From the NCBI GenBank assembly GCA_023313575.1, contig JAJTTP010000007.1, positions 1,364,001 to 1,428,000 of the forward strand: a DNA stretch of 64,000 nucleotides, in the 5' to 3' direction. Under the pieces are notes generated by a model, which saw only the letters and a program-made list of their open reading frames with translations, had not been told where the DNA came from and made no database searches. The DNA is from Eutypella sp. D-1 (Eukaryota; Ascomycota; Sordariomycetes; Xylariales; Diatrypaceae). Both the position numbers and the translations under genes were made by a program. Each line of letters starts with the position of its first letter. The first letter of the stretch is position 1. Shown here piece by piece: positions 1 to 10,037 of this stretch.

Positions 1-1478
1 CCTTTGACGTCGGAAGATGTCTCTTCCGTCATGAAAACTATCACGGAAAACCAATGTCCGTTCGGAATCCGGAGTGGCGGTCATAGCCAATTCGCAGGAT
101 CTAGCAGTGTTGAAGATGGAATCACGATTGATCTAGGTAAGCTTGAGCTTTGTATGTGATTATGCATTTGCCGAGCGTTTTGGCCTGATATGAATGATAG
201 GTTATATGAACGCCACTTCGTACGACCCGGACACCAAACTTGCATCACTTCAGCCTGGTTCCATGTGGAGGGACGTTTATAACACTCTGACCCCACACGG
301 CGTAACCACGACGGGCGGTCGCGCAGATCTTGTCGGCGTGGGTGGTTTCATTACCGGTGGTGGCTACTCGTTTTACCACGGCGCTCGGGGATTTGCCTGT
401 GACAATGTCCGGAACTTCGAGGTTGTCCTTGCCGACGGTAGGATAGTCAATGCTAACGTCGACGAGAACGGAGAGCTATGGGAGGCTTTGAAGGGTAGTT
501 CCGGGAACCTGGGATTCGTCACTCGCTTCGATATGCGTGAGTACTGCTAACACCTATACCTGGCTATTCTCGACGTCCCCTGGTGTGGCTAATGCCTTAT
601 TTTTAGACACCATTTCATCCGACAAGATTTGGGGTGGCGCTACGTTTTATGATTTGAGCGAGAAGGACGCTGTCTTCGACGCGTACGTCAACTTCGCCGA
701 GCACACGGCGGACGACGAGCACAGCCAGGTTATTTTGCACCTACCGTACGCTGATGGCGAGTTCATTCTCAAGTCGATTCTCTCTAACGGAGAGGCCATC
801 GAGGAAGCCCCTGCGTTCGACGAATATCTATCCATTCCGACTACCTCAAACACCCTGCGATCCACCACTATTGCGGACATCACCGAAGAGAACAGTGGCA
901 ACCAGCCTATTGGCATCTAGTATGTTTTTCATGTTTGATGGGATCATATAGGGTTAGTACTTACCATCATACGCAGTGCCGATTGGTTTGTCGCGCAGTA
1001 CAAAAACGACGTCCGGATCATCAAGTTTATAGACGAGAAGCATGCGGAATATGTGGCTAAGATGGAGGATGCGCTGCCCTCAGATGCCAAGGTTGAGACC
1101 CTTTGCCAGTTCCAGCCGCTCACGCCGTCAGCCATCAAGCACAGCGAGCTTCAGGGAGGCAACGTACTGGGTCTCGAGGATATCGTCCAGGACCGCGCGA
1201 CGCAGATGTGGCTCTTCACTGTACAAGTGTACTCCGCCGACGACGAGGCCAAGGTCCTCCCCCTCGCCCAGGACTTCCTAGACGAAGTGAATGCCTACGC
1301 CGACTTTATCGACGCCAATCTTCACTGGGAGTATCTGAACTACGCGTACAAGAGCCAGGACCCTATCGCGAACTATGGCGCCAAAGCTATCGACACAATC
1401 AAGAAGGCCGCCGCGAAGTACGATCCCGATGGCGTGTTCCAGAAGCTGCGTCGATCAGGCTTCAAAATCCCGGCGTAA
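1..1478 (+). CDS. FAD-linked oxidoreductase, berberine-bridge-enzyme (BBE) type, 5' truncated
   Basis: Partial gene running in from the left edge. Exons 1-136, 201-536, 607-919 and 977-1478 give the last 428 residues. Early on, RSGGHSQFAG is the FAD_binding_4 (PCMH/VAO) motif, whose His normally carries the 8-alpha-N covalent flavin. VGVGGFITGGGYS and GFACDNVRNFEVVLADG continue the FAD domain. The C-terminus (YLNYAY...YDPDGVFQKL) is the BBE domain. Bicovalent family members have a Cys in CPTVGVGGH; here the aligned stretch reads ADLVGVGGF, so flavin attachment is probably through the His only. Such enzymes oxidise alcohols, sugars or secondary-metabolite intermediates and are often secreted. 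The substrate cannot be told, and the start and any signal peptide lie outside the window. The intron of 57 nt (920-976) is the shortest. Confidence 0.9.
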
Positions 1479-3391
1479 TAATAAAGTAGCACCGGCAGTT
1501 AAAGACCGTCAAGACCGTGAACTTATGATCTTGACGCACGTCTAGCATTTCATTGGCGTTTAGGATAATGGGAATTCTTCAGCGTTGCCCTTCCTTCTCT
1601 ATCGCACCAGCGATATCTACTGGTTTAACCTATATGCTCATCGTGTATCCTCGGCATTTGGTCGATTAAGACAATTTCAAAAAATCTGAGCTTTAGCAAA
1701 CAATGAGCTACCAGCCTCCTGCAGACGGTGGTTCCTCAGATGAGCTTTTTGTCATTCAGTTTCATATAACTAAGTCTCTAAATCATCGGCACGAAGAGTA
1801 AAGAGCCAGAATATACCCACACTGATGACCTTTATAGCACAAAATATCCAGTGTCGCTGCCAAGCAATACATGCCCCACGTCACATAGTATTCAATGTTG
1901 CGACTGGCTATGATATCACTAGGGTGTTTACATTGGATCTAATGAATGCACATTGTCACATCTATGATGCCTCCGCACCAACAGGAATAATATATTGCCT
2001 GGCCTTTATAGAAGCTACAGCAAGGCATAATGATATATTCGGGTATAACAATGTGGAAGATTCAGGTCTTGAGACAACCGTGTGGAAGACAGGATATGAA
2101 AATCGCCAGGGAGGTTTTCGTTCTACACGGCCGTCGAGGTAGCTAGACAGGGCTCAGCTCACTACTTATACTAATTAGGTGACATACTTCAGAACCCTGA
2201 CCCGGACTATACGAGGTGAAGTTCGTATCTCCCCTTTCAACCCCTAGCTACTTAATCGCTTACCGAGAATAATTATCGGCCACTAGCGCACCCTGGATGA
2301 TGATCCCGGCTAGCCGATCTCGCTAATCCGGAAAGGCGCTGTTAAGTTTCAGCAGAGATTAGCTTCCGTGCGGTCCGCAAAGACCCCTAGTTAATCCTGA
2401 GGCGAGAAGTCGACATTAGACGCGCATGAATGATCTGGGCAGTACCAGTATCCTGGGCGCCTCTTGTGTGTATCTACCTACAGAAATCTTCGCCGATGCT
2501 GAGCGGCCAAAATACATAATATATCGACGGGAAGTCGTAGACTCGCAGCGTAGACTTGTAGCTTCCATCGTCACAGGGAACGCATAATACCCTACTAGTA
2601 CAACGATTCCATTACACCACGACTGATTAGCATAGGTAGGAGAACAAGTGTGATGCCTTCCATTCATATTTATGTTTCTTTGTCAAGACTGCTCAGCCCG
2701 GCCCCCTTTTTCGAATTAGATTAGATATCGTCGATGCTGTCAAGTCACTTCGAATTTGATGACTACAATAAGTTCACAAATCTTGCGTTTCACGGGCCAC
2801 TAGTTATGTGTTAATCAAGTCGAGGATGTCGTAGAAATTACCGAAGGATGATCGTAGATAGATGGAGCCGTGGTTTAAGTCGTAGACTTATTGCTCTATG
2901 TGTACCGGTTATCAACACACACCGTAATACTATATCAGCTCGAAGTGCAAGATTATAATCATATGTAATATAACTTTTATGCAAAACGCTTGTTGTTCTA
3001 TTACTACTAGTTTCTAATAGAAAATCGCTATCAGTATCCTTGAGATGCCATGCCCCTGTAGTCGTCTAGGCATAAACTTAGGCGCTGTGCACGGTATGCA
3101 CGGTACTTATAAGTATTTAATATTGCATAGCGCTCATTGTTGCGGTGTATGTTCTTTGCTCAGCCTGTCCGAACAAGTCGGGTAACACTCCGTTTTTCTC
3201 CCTTCTTCAAAGGACTGAAGGGTTCTGACCAATTTTGGGCCCGTTCAAACTGTAACTAGAAGGTAGCTATGGCAATAGATTTCCTCCATGGTTATATCTC
3301 GGATCGGCGAGATATGCCACGCCGTAAAGAGCATCAACGTATTCTCGCTACACGCGAATGAAGAGGCGTCCGCTGGCGTCTGCGATTATTC
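1479..3391. other. Intergenic, AT-rich, no gene recognised
   Basis: About 1.9 kb without a supportable gene. Short open frames at 1825-2142 (+) and 2416-2667 (-) resemble no family I know and lack splice-supported continuation. From about 2650 to 3130 the DNA is visibly TpA-rich, which fits old repeat DNA degraded by RIP. No transposase motif or terminal repeat could be made out. Confidence 0.5.
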
Positions 3392-4231
3392 CTATCTAGG
3401 CCACGGTGCTCTTATGTTGTCCCATATCCATTGTGAATCGTTAGCCATCTCCTCCCACTTCTGCAAGTTTCGGGTTGGTTGTTGTAACGGTCGAGGTTGC
3501 AGGATATGCTGATGTTCCCCGAGAATTTGTGGGGACTGATTCCGCTGCAAGATGGGCGATAAGAGTTGCTGTCTCTGCTGCTTAGGCTTTTGTGTCTGCT
3601 GCCACTCCTATGTATGCTGCGGTGTCTGATATTCCTGTGCAGAATATGTTCTCTGTTGCGGTTGAGGTTGTAACCACGGTTCGGTATAAAGCGAAACGGG
3701 ATGAGTACTGATTGGTTGAGCTGGGACATATGGTTGGTTTGGCATACCCCATGAACTGGGATAGTCTAGTCGAGGCAGGCTCTGTGAAGGGTATAAAGGG
3801 TTGTAATTTGACCGAATTGGTACTGACTGGAAATCCCGGTTGTTTACGTGGTCCTGATGGAACGCTGGCCAGTTGCTGGGTCTATGTATTTGATAGCCGA
3901 TAAACCCGTTGTTTTCGCCACCATATGATGCAGTTCCTACCACTCCAGCCGCATGATTGATGTGCTCTGGCCAGCCATGGTATGAATAGTAATTCTGGTG
4001 ACTGGTTCCGTATGGTCTAAACTCGTCAAATATAGCTTGGCCGACGGGAGCATGAGGCTGGCTAGGAGTGAATTCTACAGCAGTCGGGTCAAGAGCGCTG
4101 CGGTTATGAAGATTGCTACCACTGGGTTCGTTTTCGATGCTGGGGGTCGACGTCGATAGTAACTAGCTCTCGACATAACTTTTGATACGTCCTTTTGCTC
4201 TTTCGTAATCTGATGGAGTGGGTGAGTTCAT
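3392..4231 (-). pseudogene. Q/P-rich unknown protein gene broken by two in-frame amber codons
   Basis: Reading from an ATG at 4231 the frame stays open for 279 codons to a TAG at 3394-3392, apart from TAG codons at 4165-4163 and 3610-3608. Composition is uniform across both stops: it begins MNSPTPSDYERAKGRI, is rich in Pro, Tyr, Ser, His and Gln, becomes strongly Gln-rich (WLQPQPQQ, KPKQQRQQ) and ends WEEMANDSQWIWDN. The second TAG falls among Gln codons, so CAG to TAG on the coding strand is the simplest reading. Introns that would remove the first stop and keep this frame would be only about 24 nt, too short. For the second stop, an alternative intron ending at the TAG (donor near 3676) would instead switch to a Ser/Arg-rich frame ending at 3412. 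I do not recognise the family. The pseudogene call rests on frame continuity, not on an alignment. Confidence 0.5.
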
Positions 4232-5335
4232 GGCAAGGGTATTTTAGCTGAATTCCATAACTATGGCCTGCCCTGTGTTTGAGTGACCAAGACGGTTTTC
4301 GTTAACAATAGGACATGTTCAGAAATGAGGTTGTGAAAATAAATAATATATCATGGCGCCGTAATATTTGTCTAGGTGCTTTTTGTAAAGACTTGCGTGT
4401 ATCGTTTCCCTAATAATGCCCTTCTTTTGTAGAATAGAGGCCGCCAAACTTGAAGATGACGAATTCTACGAGCAGAGGAGAGTAGTAGCTGCCAACTGCC
4501 ATCCTGATGGTGACCCCTTCCCATTTCTTAAGCGGGAATTATACTACTCACCAGTAAACTTACTTAAACGTCCAATTAGACTCTACCTTCCTTTCTCCTG
4601 CTTATTATGAGTGAATAAAATGGCAGCTACCTTTGGCATGCGAGAACCCTAAAAGGGGCTGATACCCATCACGTAACCGTATGAAAGAAAGAGTGGGGCG
4701 GAAAAGGGGTTAAGAGGGGTCAGTACGTAGGAGGATCCCGGTGAATAGGCTTTCTCGGTCGCCAGCACCCTCGATTCGCAGTCGCTCATCGTGTTCCAAT
4801 GGGGCTGAAAGTCCTTAGAGCCAGCTGGGTTTGCAGAGGCTTGGCTACAAAGGTTAACGTACGACATGGTATCTTGTATCCATTAACTGGGCACGGATCG
4901 CCATCCCTTTGGTACGCACGAATGGACTGAAGATGCCAGAGGCGTAGAGAGAGTATCATGAACTACCTATTGCAAGGGATTTTGAAGTTAGAGTGAGTGA
5001 TTGTCATTGCAGAGTCACTGTAGACAGATGAGCATGAGCGGATCCCTGTCTTGATCTCTCCAAGACACACACCCTGATTCTGGGCATAGAGCTGCAACGA
5101 AGGAAATATATTGAAGGCCGATAATCCTAGGACAGAGGCTCCTTGTGGAATGAAAAACAGTTACTGAGATAGTAGGCCCCAGGCATATTGAACTTAAATT
5201 TGATGATTTGATGAGGGCTCAATATAGAGGAGCTCTCATTTATCACGACACACATCCCCGAGGTCTACAGGTGGCACATGTAGACTGAACTCTAGTATTA
5301 CTTAATTATATGTACAGTGATCCAATAAAACAATC
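4232..5335. other. Intergenic, possible gene fragment near 4.4 kb
   Basis: No complete gene. At 4434-4560 (+) an open stretch follows an acceptor-like TTTTGTAG and reads protein-like (KLEDDEFYEQRRVVAANC), but it has no start, partner exon or recognised family. It may be a fragment or chance. The rest down to 5335 is the 3' flank of the HET gene and shows nothing. Confidence 0.35.
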
Positions 5336-6529
5336 CTAATATACAGAAGATAAGAAAGCATCAACCAAGCTTGAATTCATCGCCATCTCCCGCGGAAACT
5401 TTCCCAGCGTGGCAAACTCGCGCTTATAGACATGGATGCCGGCTGGCATCCCGTCGACCGGGTCATATTCGTGTAAAAAAAAGCCCACGACGTGACTGGG
5501 ATCGTGCATGAGCTCGCATTCCAAGAACGCGACGTGGGTCTCCCGCATGTCCGGCCTTGACGTGTTCTCCGTGACCCTCAGCCTGATCCGCAAGTACCCG
5601 TCGTTCGGCAGGGAGAACTCGGACGACCAGGCCAGCCCGCCATCGTTGCGCCGAAGCGGGACGATGTCTCCGCTCAGAGCGAACCGGGACGGGTGCTGTG
5701 CGTACAGGGAGCCGCCGACGATGAGGGCGTCCTCGCCGATATCGTCTATCGATAGGGGCCACGCGCCCCAGGCGAAGAGCGACTGGTCGTTAGTCAACTT
5801 GGAGATCTCGCTCTGCAGGCGCACGAACGCGTTCTGCGCGCCCTCGCCGTAGAGCAGCGGCATGTGTACGTTGAAAAGACCCATGAGGGAGTAGGCCAGG
5901 TCCTCGGGGCGCGTGGTGCGGCGGTTCGCGGCCCACGACATGCGCTGCGCGACGCTCCAGTGGCGCTGCGTCAGCCCCGAGAAGTACGGCTCCTTCAGCA
6001 CCGTCCGGTGGATCCCCGTGATCTTCTCGATCGTCGCCGCGTACTCCCACTTCGACCCGATTCGGACCCAGTCAGTGCTGTAGAACTCGACCGTCCGGGG
6101 CGCGACGAGCTCCTGCAGCGTCCAGCCCCGAGTAAACCATCTGCTTCGCGCAAAGCTCGAGTCCTCGGACACCGGGTCGTCCGTGTGCGACACGTCACGC
6201 ATATAAGCGAAGCAGACTTCGGAGGCCTCGTACCAGGCGTACATGGAGTTGATGGCCTCCGCCAGCTCCGTGCTGCTCGACTTGTCGATGCAGCACGTGT
6301 CGATCCAAATCCAGTCGAGCCCGTTCTGCCTCGCCAGCTTGCAGCTCATGACAACCTTGGCGTACTTCCTTTTCCTGAAGCGGCTGATGGACCCCAGCTG
6401 ATGCCTCCGCGGCAGGAACGCCTCGAAGGGCGGCTCATCGCTGGTCCATGTATGCGACAAGATCGCGTACGATGGCCTTTCCTGATTAAACGTCTTCAAT
6501 TCCAGCGTACTGGTGTTGAGAAGTCTCAT
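5336..6529 (-). CDS. HET-domain (heterokaryon incompatibility) protein, compact form
   Basis: Single exon, 397 residues, starting at the ATG at 6529. It begins with the canonical HET leader MRLLNTSTLELKTF and carries the main HET blocks: YAILSHTW (residues 21-28), LDWIWIDTCCID (71-82), SMYAWYEASEVCFAYM (95-110) and RWFTRGWTLQELVAP (130-144). After the domain come SWAANRRTTRPEDLAYSLMGLF and MPLLYGEG, typical of the HET-E/HET-D-like class. The HET domain (Pfam PF06985) is a TIR-like effector that triggers cell death after non-self recognition. No NACHT, WD40 or ankyrin region follows, so this is a HET-only protein, about two thirds the size of many relatives. Self/non-self function is inferred from the family; such genes are numerous in filamentous ascomycetes and most are untested. 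Confidence 0.88.
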   Translation of the reverse strand: MRLLNTSTLELKTFNQERPSYAILSHTWTSDEPPFEAFLPRRHQLGSISRFRKRKYAKVVMSCKLARQNGLDWIWIDTCCIDKSSSTELAEAINSMYAWYEASEVCFAYMRDVSHTDDPVSEDSSFARSRWFTRGWTLQELVAPRTVEFYSTDWVRIGSKWEYAATIEKITGIHRTVLKEPYFSGLTQRHWSVAQRMSWAANRRTTRPEDLAYSLMGLFNVHMPLLYGEGAQNAFVRLQSEISKLTNDQSLFAWGAWPLSIDDIGEDALIVGGSLYAQHPSRFALSGDIVPLRRNDGGLAWSSEFSLPNDGYLRIRLRVTENTSRPDMRETHVAFLECELMHDPSHVVGFFLHEYDPVDGMPAGIHVYKREFATLGKFPREMAMNSSLVDAFLSSVY

Positions 6530-7067
6530 TGCGTTGGCTGTCTGCCCATGGTAAACGCGTCGCTTTGGCGAAGAATGGATGCGTGGTAAACTGAGTAAGA
6601 ACGGCCATTAGTAGCTGAAGCCTGAGCGCGTTGCCTCTAATTAGGTCGGCGTTAGTGCAGGGGTCAGTCGAGACAGTCCCGCGTAACTGCGGATCACAGG
6701 GGTATCTTACCCGGGCCGATCCGTAAGTAAGCTTAGACTGGTCTAGTCCAGTGCCATGGCTAGAAAAGGGGTCAGGCCGACTAGCTTTCAAGAATTCATG
6801 ATTAACACGGCTCAGATGTAATACCAGAGACTACTAGCCTTGAATTGATTCAATATATTTTCGTCGCAAATCAGCGAGAAATATTCAAGCTAAACAAGAC
6901 GCAGTTGTCCTATGCTAACAGAACTGTAACGAAGCCGTCCTCACTGGTCTTGATTTTAGATAACAAAGGGCATAGAAGGGTAAATACTTAGATTGATCGC
7001 TGGCTAGCTAGAAGAGAGACTATCTAGATGGGAGTGATCCCGTACCCTTTATATAGAAAAGGAGGGC

Positions 7068-7124
7068 ATTGCCAAGTAGGGGTCTTGGCAATACATGGTA
7101 TTGCCAAGAGGGAGTCTGGGCAAT
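7068..7124. repeat. Tandem pair of 25-bp imperfect inverted repeats
   Basis: Two hairpin units lie in tandem. The first is 7068-7092, with arms ATTGCCAAG and CTTGGCAAT around a 7-nt loop. The second is 7100-7124, with arms ATTGCCAAG and CTGGGCAAT around a 7-nt loop, so it has one mismatch. The units start 32 bp apart. The size suits a binding site for a dimeric regulator or the remnant of a small transposon end. No ORF with coding character covers it. Confidence 0.7.
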
Positions 7125-8289
7125 ACCTACCGCCACGTGATCTATATCAGTAGATTCCCTATCTTGGAATGAGTGGTTTGTAACATAACGAGTGTTGAGT
7201 CCTTATCTATATTTCCGCACCAACACCTTTCTATAAAGCCTCCCTGCTTTAATATCGCACGGCTGAATCTTGGGAGCGAACTGATCAGCTTAAATATGCC
7301 CGAGGATATACAGCGCGCCCGAATCACTGGGGGCATCGCTCAGTCCGCCTGCTATGTAGGACTTAGGTTGCAGAGTATCAACCGGAAAAATATCCGCGGG
7401 ATATGGGCAAAGCTTGAAGGAGGGCTAACGAGACCATGCTCAAACTAGCTGGTATTTACTACACTACCTCGAAAGTCCTACAACACCCGTGCTTCTGGTC
7501 CATCTCGCGGGAACAAGGATGTTGGCAGCAATGTGGGAAAAAGTTGGACATCTAACAGGGGCTGTCCCAGGTCGCCGTATTCCTCAACGAATGCGTGGTT
7601 CCTGTTATCCGGAACGAGATTGTCAAGAAGAAGCATCGCCCCCTACGTTAAATGCCCTGACCTATACGACCTCGGCATGGGACTCATTCTGTCCGTCTGA
7701 AAGATGAATATTGCGAAGACGCTGCTGGACGATGTCGTGAGCCGTAGCGAGAAAGATTCCAGATTACTATCATGTAGCATAGAGATCCCCGAACTGCCAC
7801 ATGTGCCCAAGACCAGCTATCGATGTAACTATTACCCCGTTTCCATAGAAAAATCACGGCGACGTGATTAGATAAACCATGCGAGTAGTCCTCGCTTAAT
7901 TTTCAAAACGATGCTCTTTGCCTGGTGACATCCGATGTCCTTTTATCTCGTGCAAATATGTGTACCTAGTCATATCCGACCGGGCCCTGTGCCTAATAGT
8001 GATGAACCTCAACTGTAGCTCCTCGTGTGAAGACGTGCGGAGGTCGTCTGCGAGCTATAACGGGGCGAGAGGCTGTACGGAGAGATAGAGAGGGAGAGAG
8101 TGCAATGTAACGCCAGAACGCAGACGACAGCAAAAGAAACGAAGAGAAATGGGCCAAAAATCGAGAAAAGGACGCCCAGGCACAATTTCAGAAGCGACGG
8201 TGGCGAACGAAAGAAAAACAGAAACGAAAAAAAAAAAAAAGAACAGAGACGTACGCCCCGCCCCATGACGGCCGAGAATGGATAGACAG

Positions 8290-8652
8290 CTACCCTACTG
8301 ACAAAAAAGCGATAGCATTTGGGAAGGGCGACCGACGGGTTGGGACGTGAAAGACGAGGCTATTCCCGTGGGAATCCACACTCCTTAGAGGGTCTCGCGG
8401 CCGCTTCTCGGGCTTCAGCGATGCGCCGATGCCATCTGCTGTCACGCCCCTCAAGACTCCTGGCTGCCGCAATTCGTAGAACTTAACGCCGGTGCCGCCC
8501 TCCCCACAACGGCGCTTCACGTAGGCGGGGAGGCTCGAGACGCCGATAGTACGCGACGTGACCGTGCCTTTTATCCCAATGAGCGGGACCGCCGATGTGT
8601 CGGGCGTTAAGTCAGCGAGGACGAGTGAGACACCTGGACGTCCCCGAAACAA
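8290..8652 (-). other. 120-codon open frame of uncertain coding status
   Basis: An ATG-initiated frame with many G/C third positions. The product would contain VLADLTPDTSAVPLIGIKG and a basic C-terminal half. It has no recognised domain, no splice-supported extension and no obvious promoter context. It may be a real small gene or a chance open frame in GC-rich DNA, and I favour chance. Confidence 0.2.
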
Positions 8653-9103
8653 CCTAACCCAGCGAGGAACCCGCCTGCCGGTGTCCGTGATAAATGCTCT
8701 GTTCTCAAGTAGAAGTACGCAAATGCCTTGCTAGCTAAATACATACGTTGGTATATCCATCAGCACGTCCACGGCATCACTCACATCTCACATCACTGCG
8801 GCAGCGGCAGCGGCAGCGTTTCCAAGTCGGGGTTTCACGGTACGCACCAGAGCGTGGAACGTAGAGCGCTACGGTGAAAAAAGTTACGTTACGGTAGATA
8901 CGGCACTCCGAATCAGAAAAGTAGATGGTACATGGAGCGAAGCTTATACCGCAAGTAAGCCCGTGTGGTGCGGTGCAGTGCGGTTTCGTCATATATAGGT
9001 GTTACGTTACGTGAGAAAGAAGACGGATGTCTATACTGTTGGATAGAACAAGAAGAAAAAAGAATTGTCATTTATGCCCCGTGCGCTTTTATGCTGCCGA
9101 GAG

Positions 9104-9140
9104 AAAAGAAAAAGGAAAAAAGAAAAAAGAAAAAAGAAAG
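9104..9140 (+). repeat. Purine-rich A/G simple repeat
   Basis: An imperfect run of AAAAAG-like units on the + strand within the gene-free stretch. Low-complexity sequence with no further meaning visible. Confidence 0.7.
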
Positions 9141-10037
9141 GAATACGTGATACAACCGATGCTGAGCGATGCGATTCGATTCGATGCGATACGGCTACGG
9201 CAGCCTAGTCCAGACGCGGCGGGCTTGTGACCAACGAGGGGGGGGGGGTACCATGGGGCACCTGGGTACCTGGGCCAAAGCTGCAACAAGTACGGCGAAG
9301 ACGAAGAAAGAGGGAGGAGACCATGAATAGCGATGCATCCCTATGATTGTTGTCTTTTGTATCTCGATTCACTCGACGCCTCCCCCCAGCCCGTCCGTCT
9401 GGCCCGCTCCCCGTCTGCCCGCCGCCCCCTTTTTAAGTAAGCATATAGCGCAGCGGCGACTCCCGGGCGAGATATATGGTCCCCTCCCTCCTGATAAACC
9501 CTGACCGATGCTAAGCTTTGCCTGTTTCCCGTAGATGAATATAAAGACTAGATATATAGCACCCAGCTCTCTCTCCCCAGTGTCCACGCCTTTACGCAAG
9601 CCGAAAGTCGTTTGCCAAGGTCGTAGTTTTTCGCGCACGAAACCGACCCCCCCTTTCCCGACCCCCAGCGAGTGGGCAAAGGATCCATGAGGTCTTTACC
9701 TTGCCTTGTCATTTCGGGTGCTAAGGCGCGCACGCATCTCATAAGTAATAATGGTAGGTAGGGGGCAAGTGACCTATGAAGCCATCCTCACTAACGCCAA
9801 GGGTGAATATAAAGAAAAACGTCAGGCAAAAAAAGTACAAGCGATGTTATCGGCTGAGAGTGGACAACCGGGTCCCTAAAGCTGATATATAGATACAAAG
9901 GAAAACGGATGTTGCGAGGTTAATAATAGCAACGTAGTAAGTTGGCTGAAACGGTTTGCAAGGTTTGTCTCGAAACTTATCACGACGGACGATCAAGCCC
10001 GCCGGTTATTACTCATGACTTCGTACATGATCATTAA

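Larger units (their letters stand above)
6530..10037. other. Intergenic, 3.5 kb without an intact gene
   Basis: Upstream flank of the HET gene on one side and downstream flank of PRO45 on the other. It holds a hairpin pair at 7068-7124 (listed separately), purine-rich tracts around 8100-8260 and 9100-9140, and CGGCAG repeats near 8800. Between 7170 and 7740 (+) protein-like stretches occur in shifting frames with stops, for example around 7441-7550 and 7570-7650, which may be a decayed gene. I could not assign it. Confidence 0.45.

Noticed and set aside
5864..6589. 241-codon plus-strand open frame
   Set aside because: Antisense to the HET domain gene, Arg/Pro-rich, with no homology pattern.
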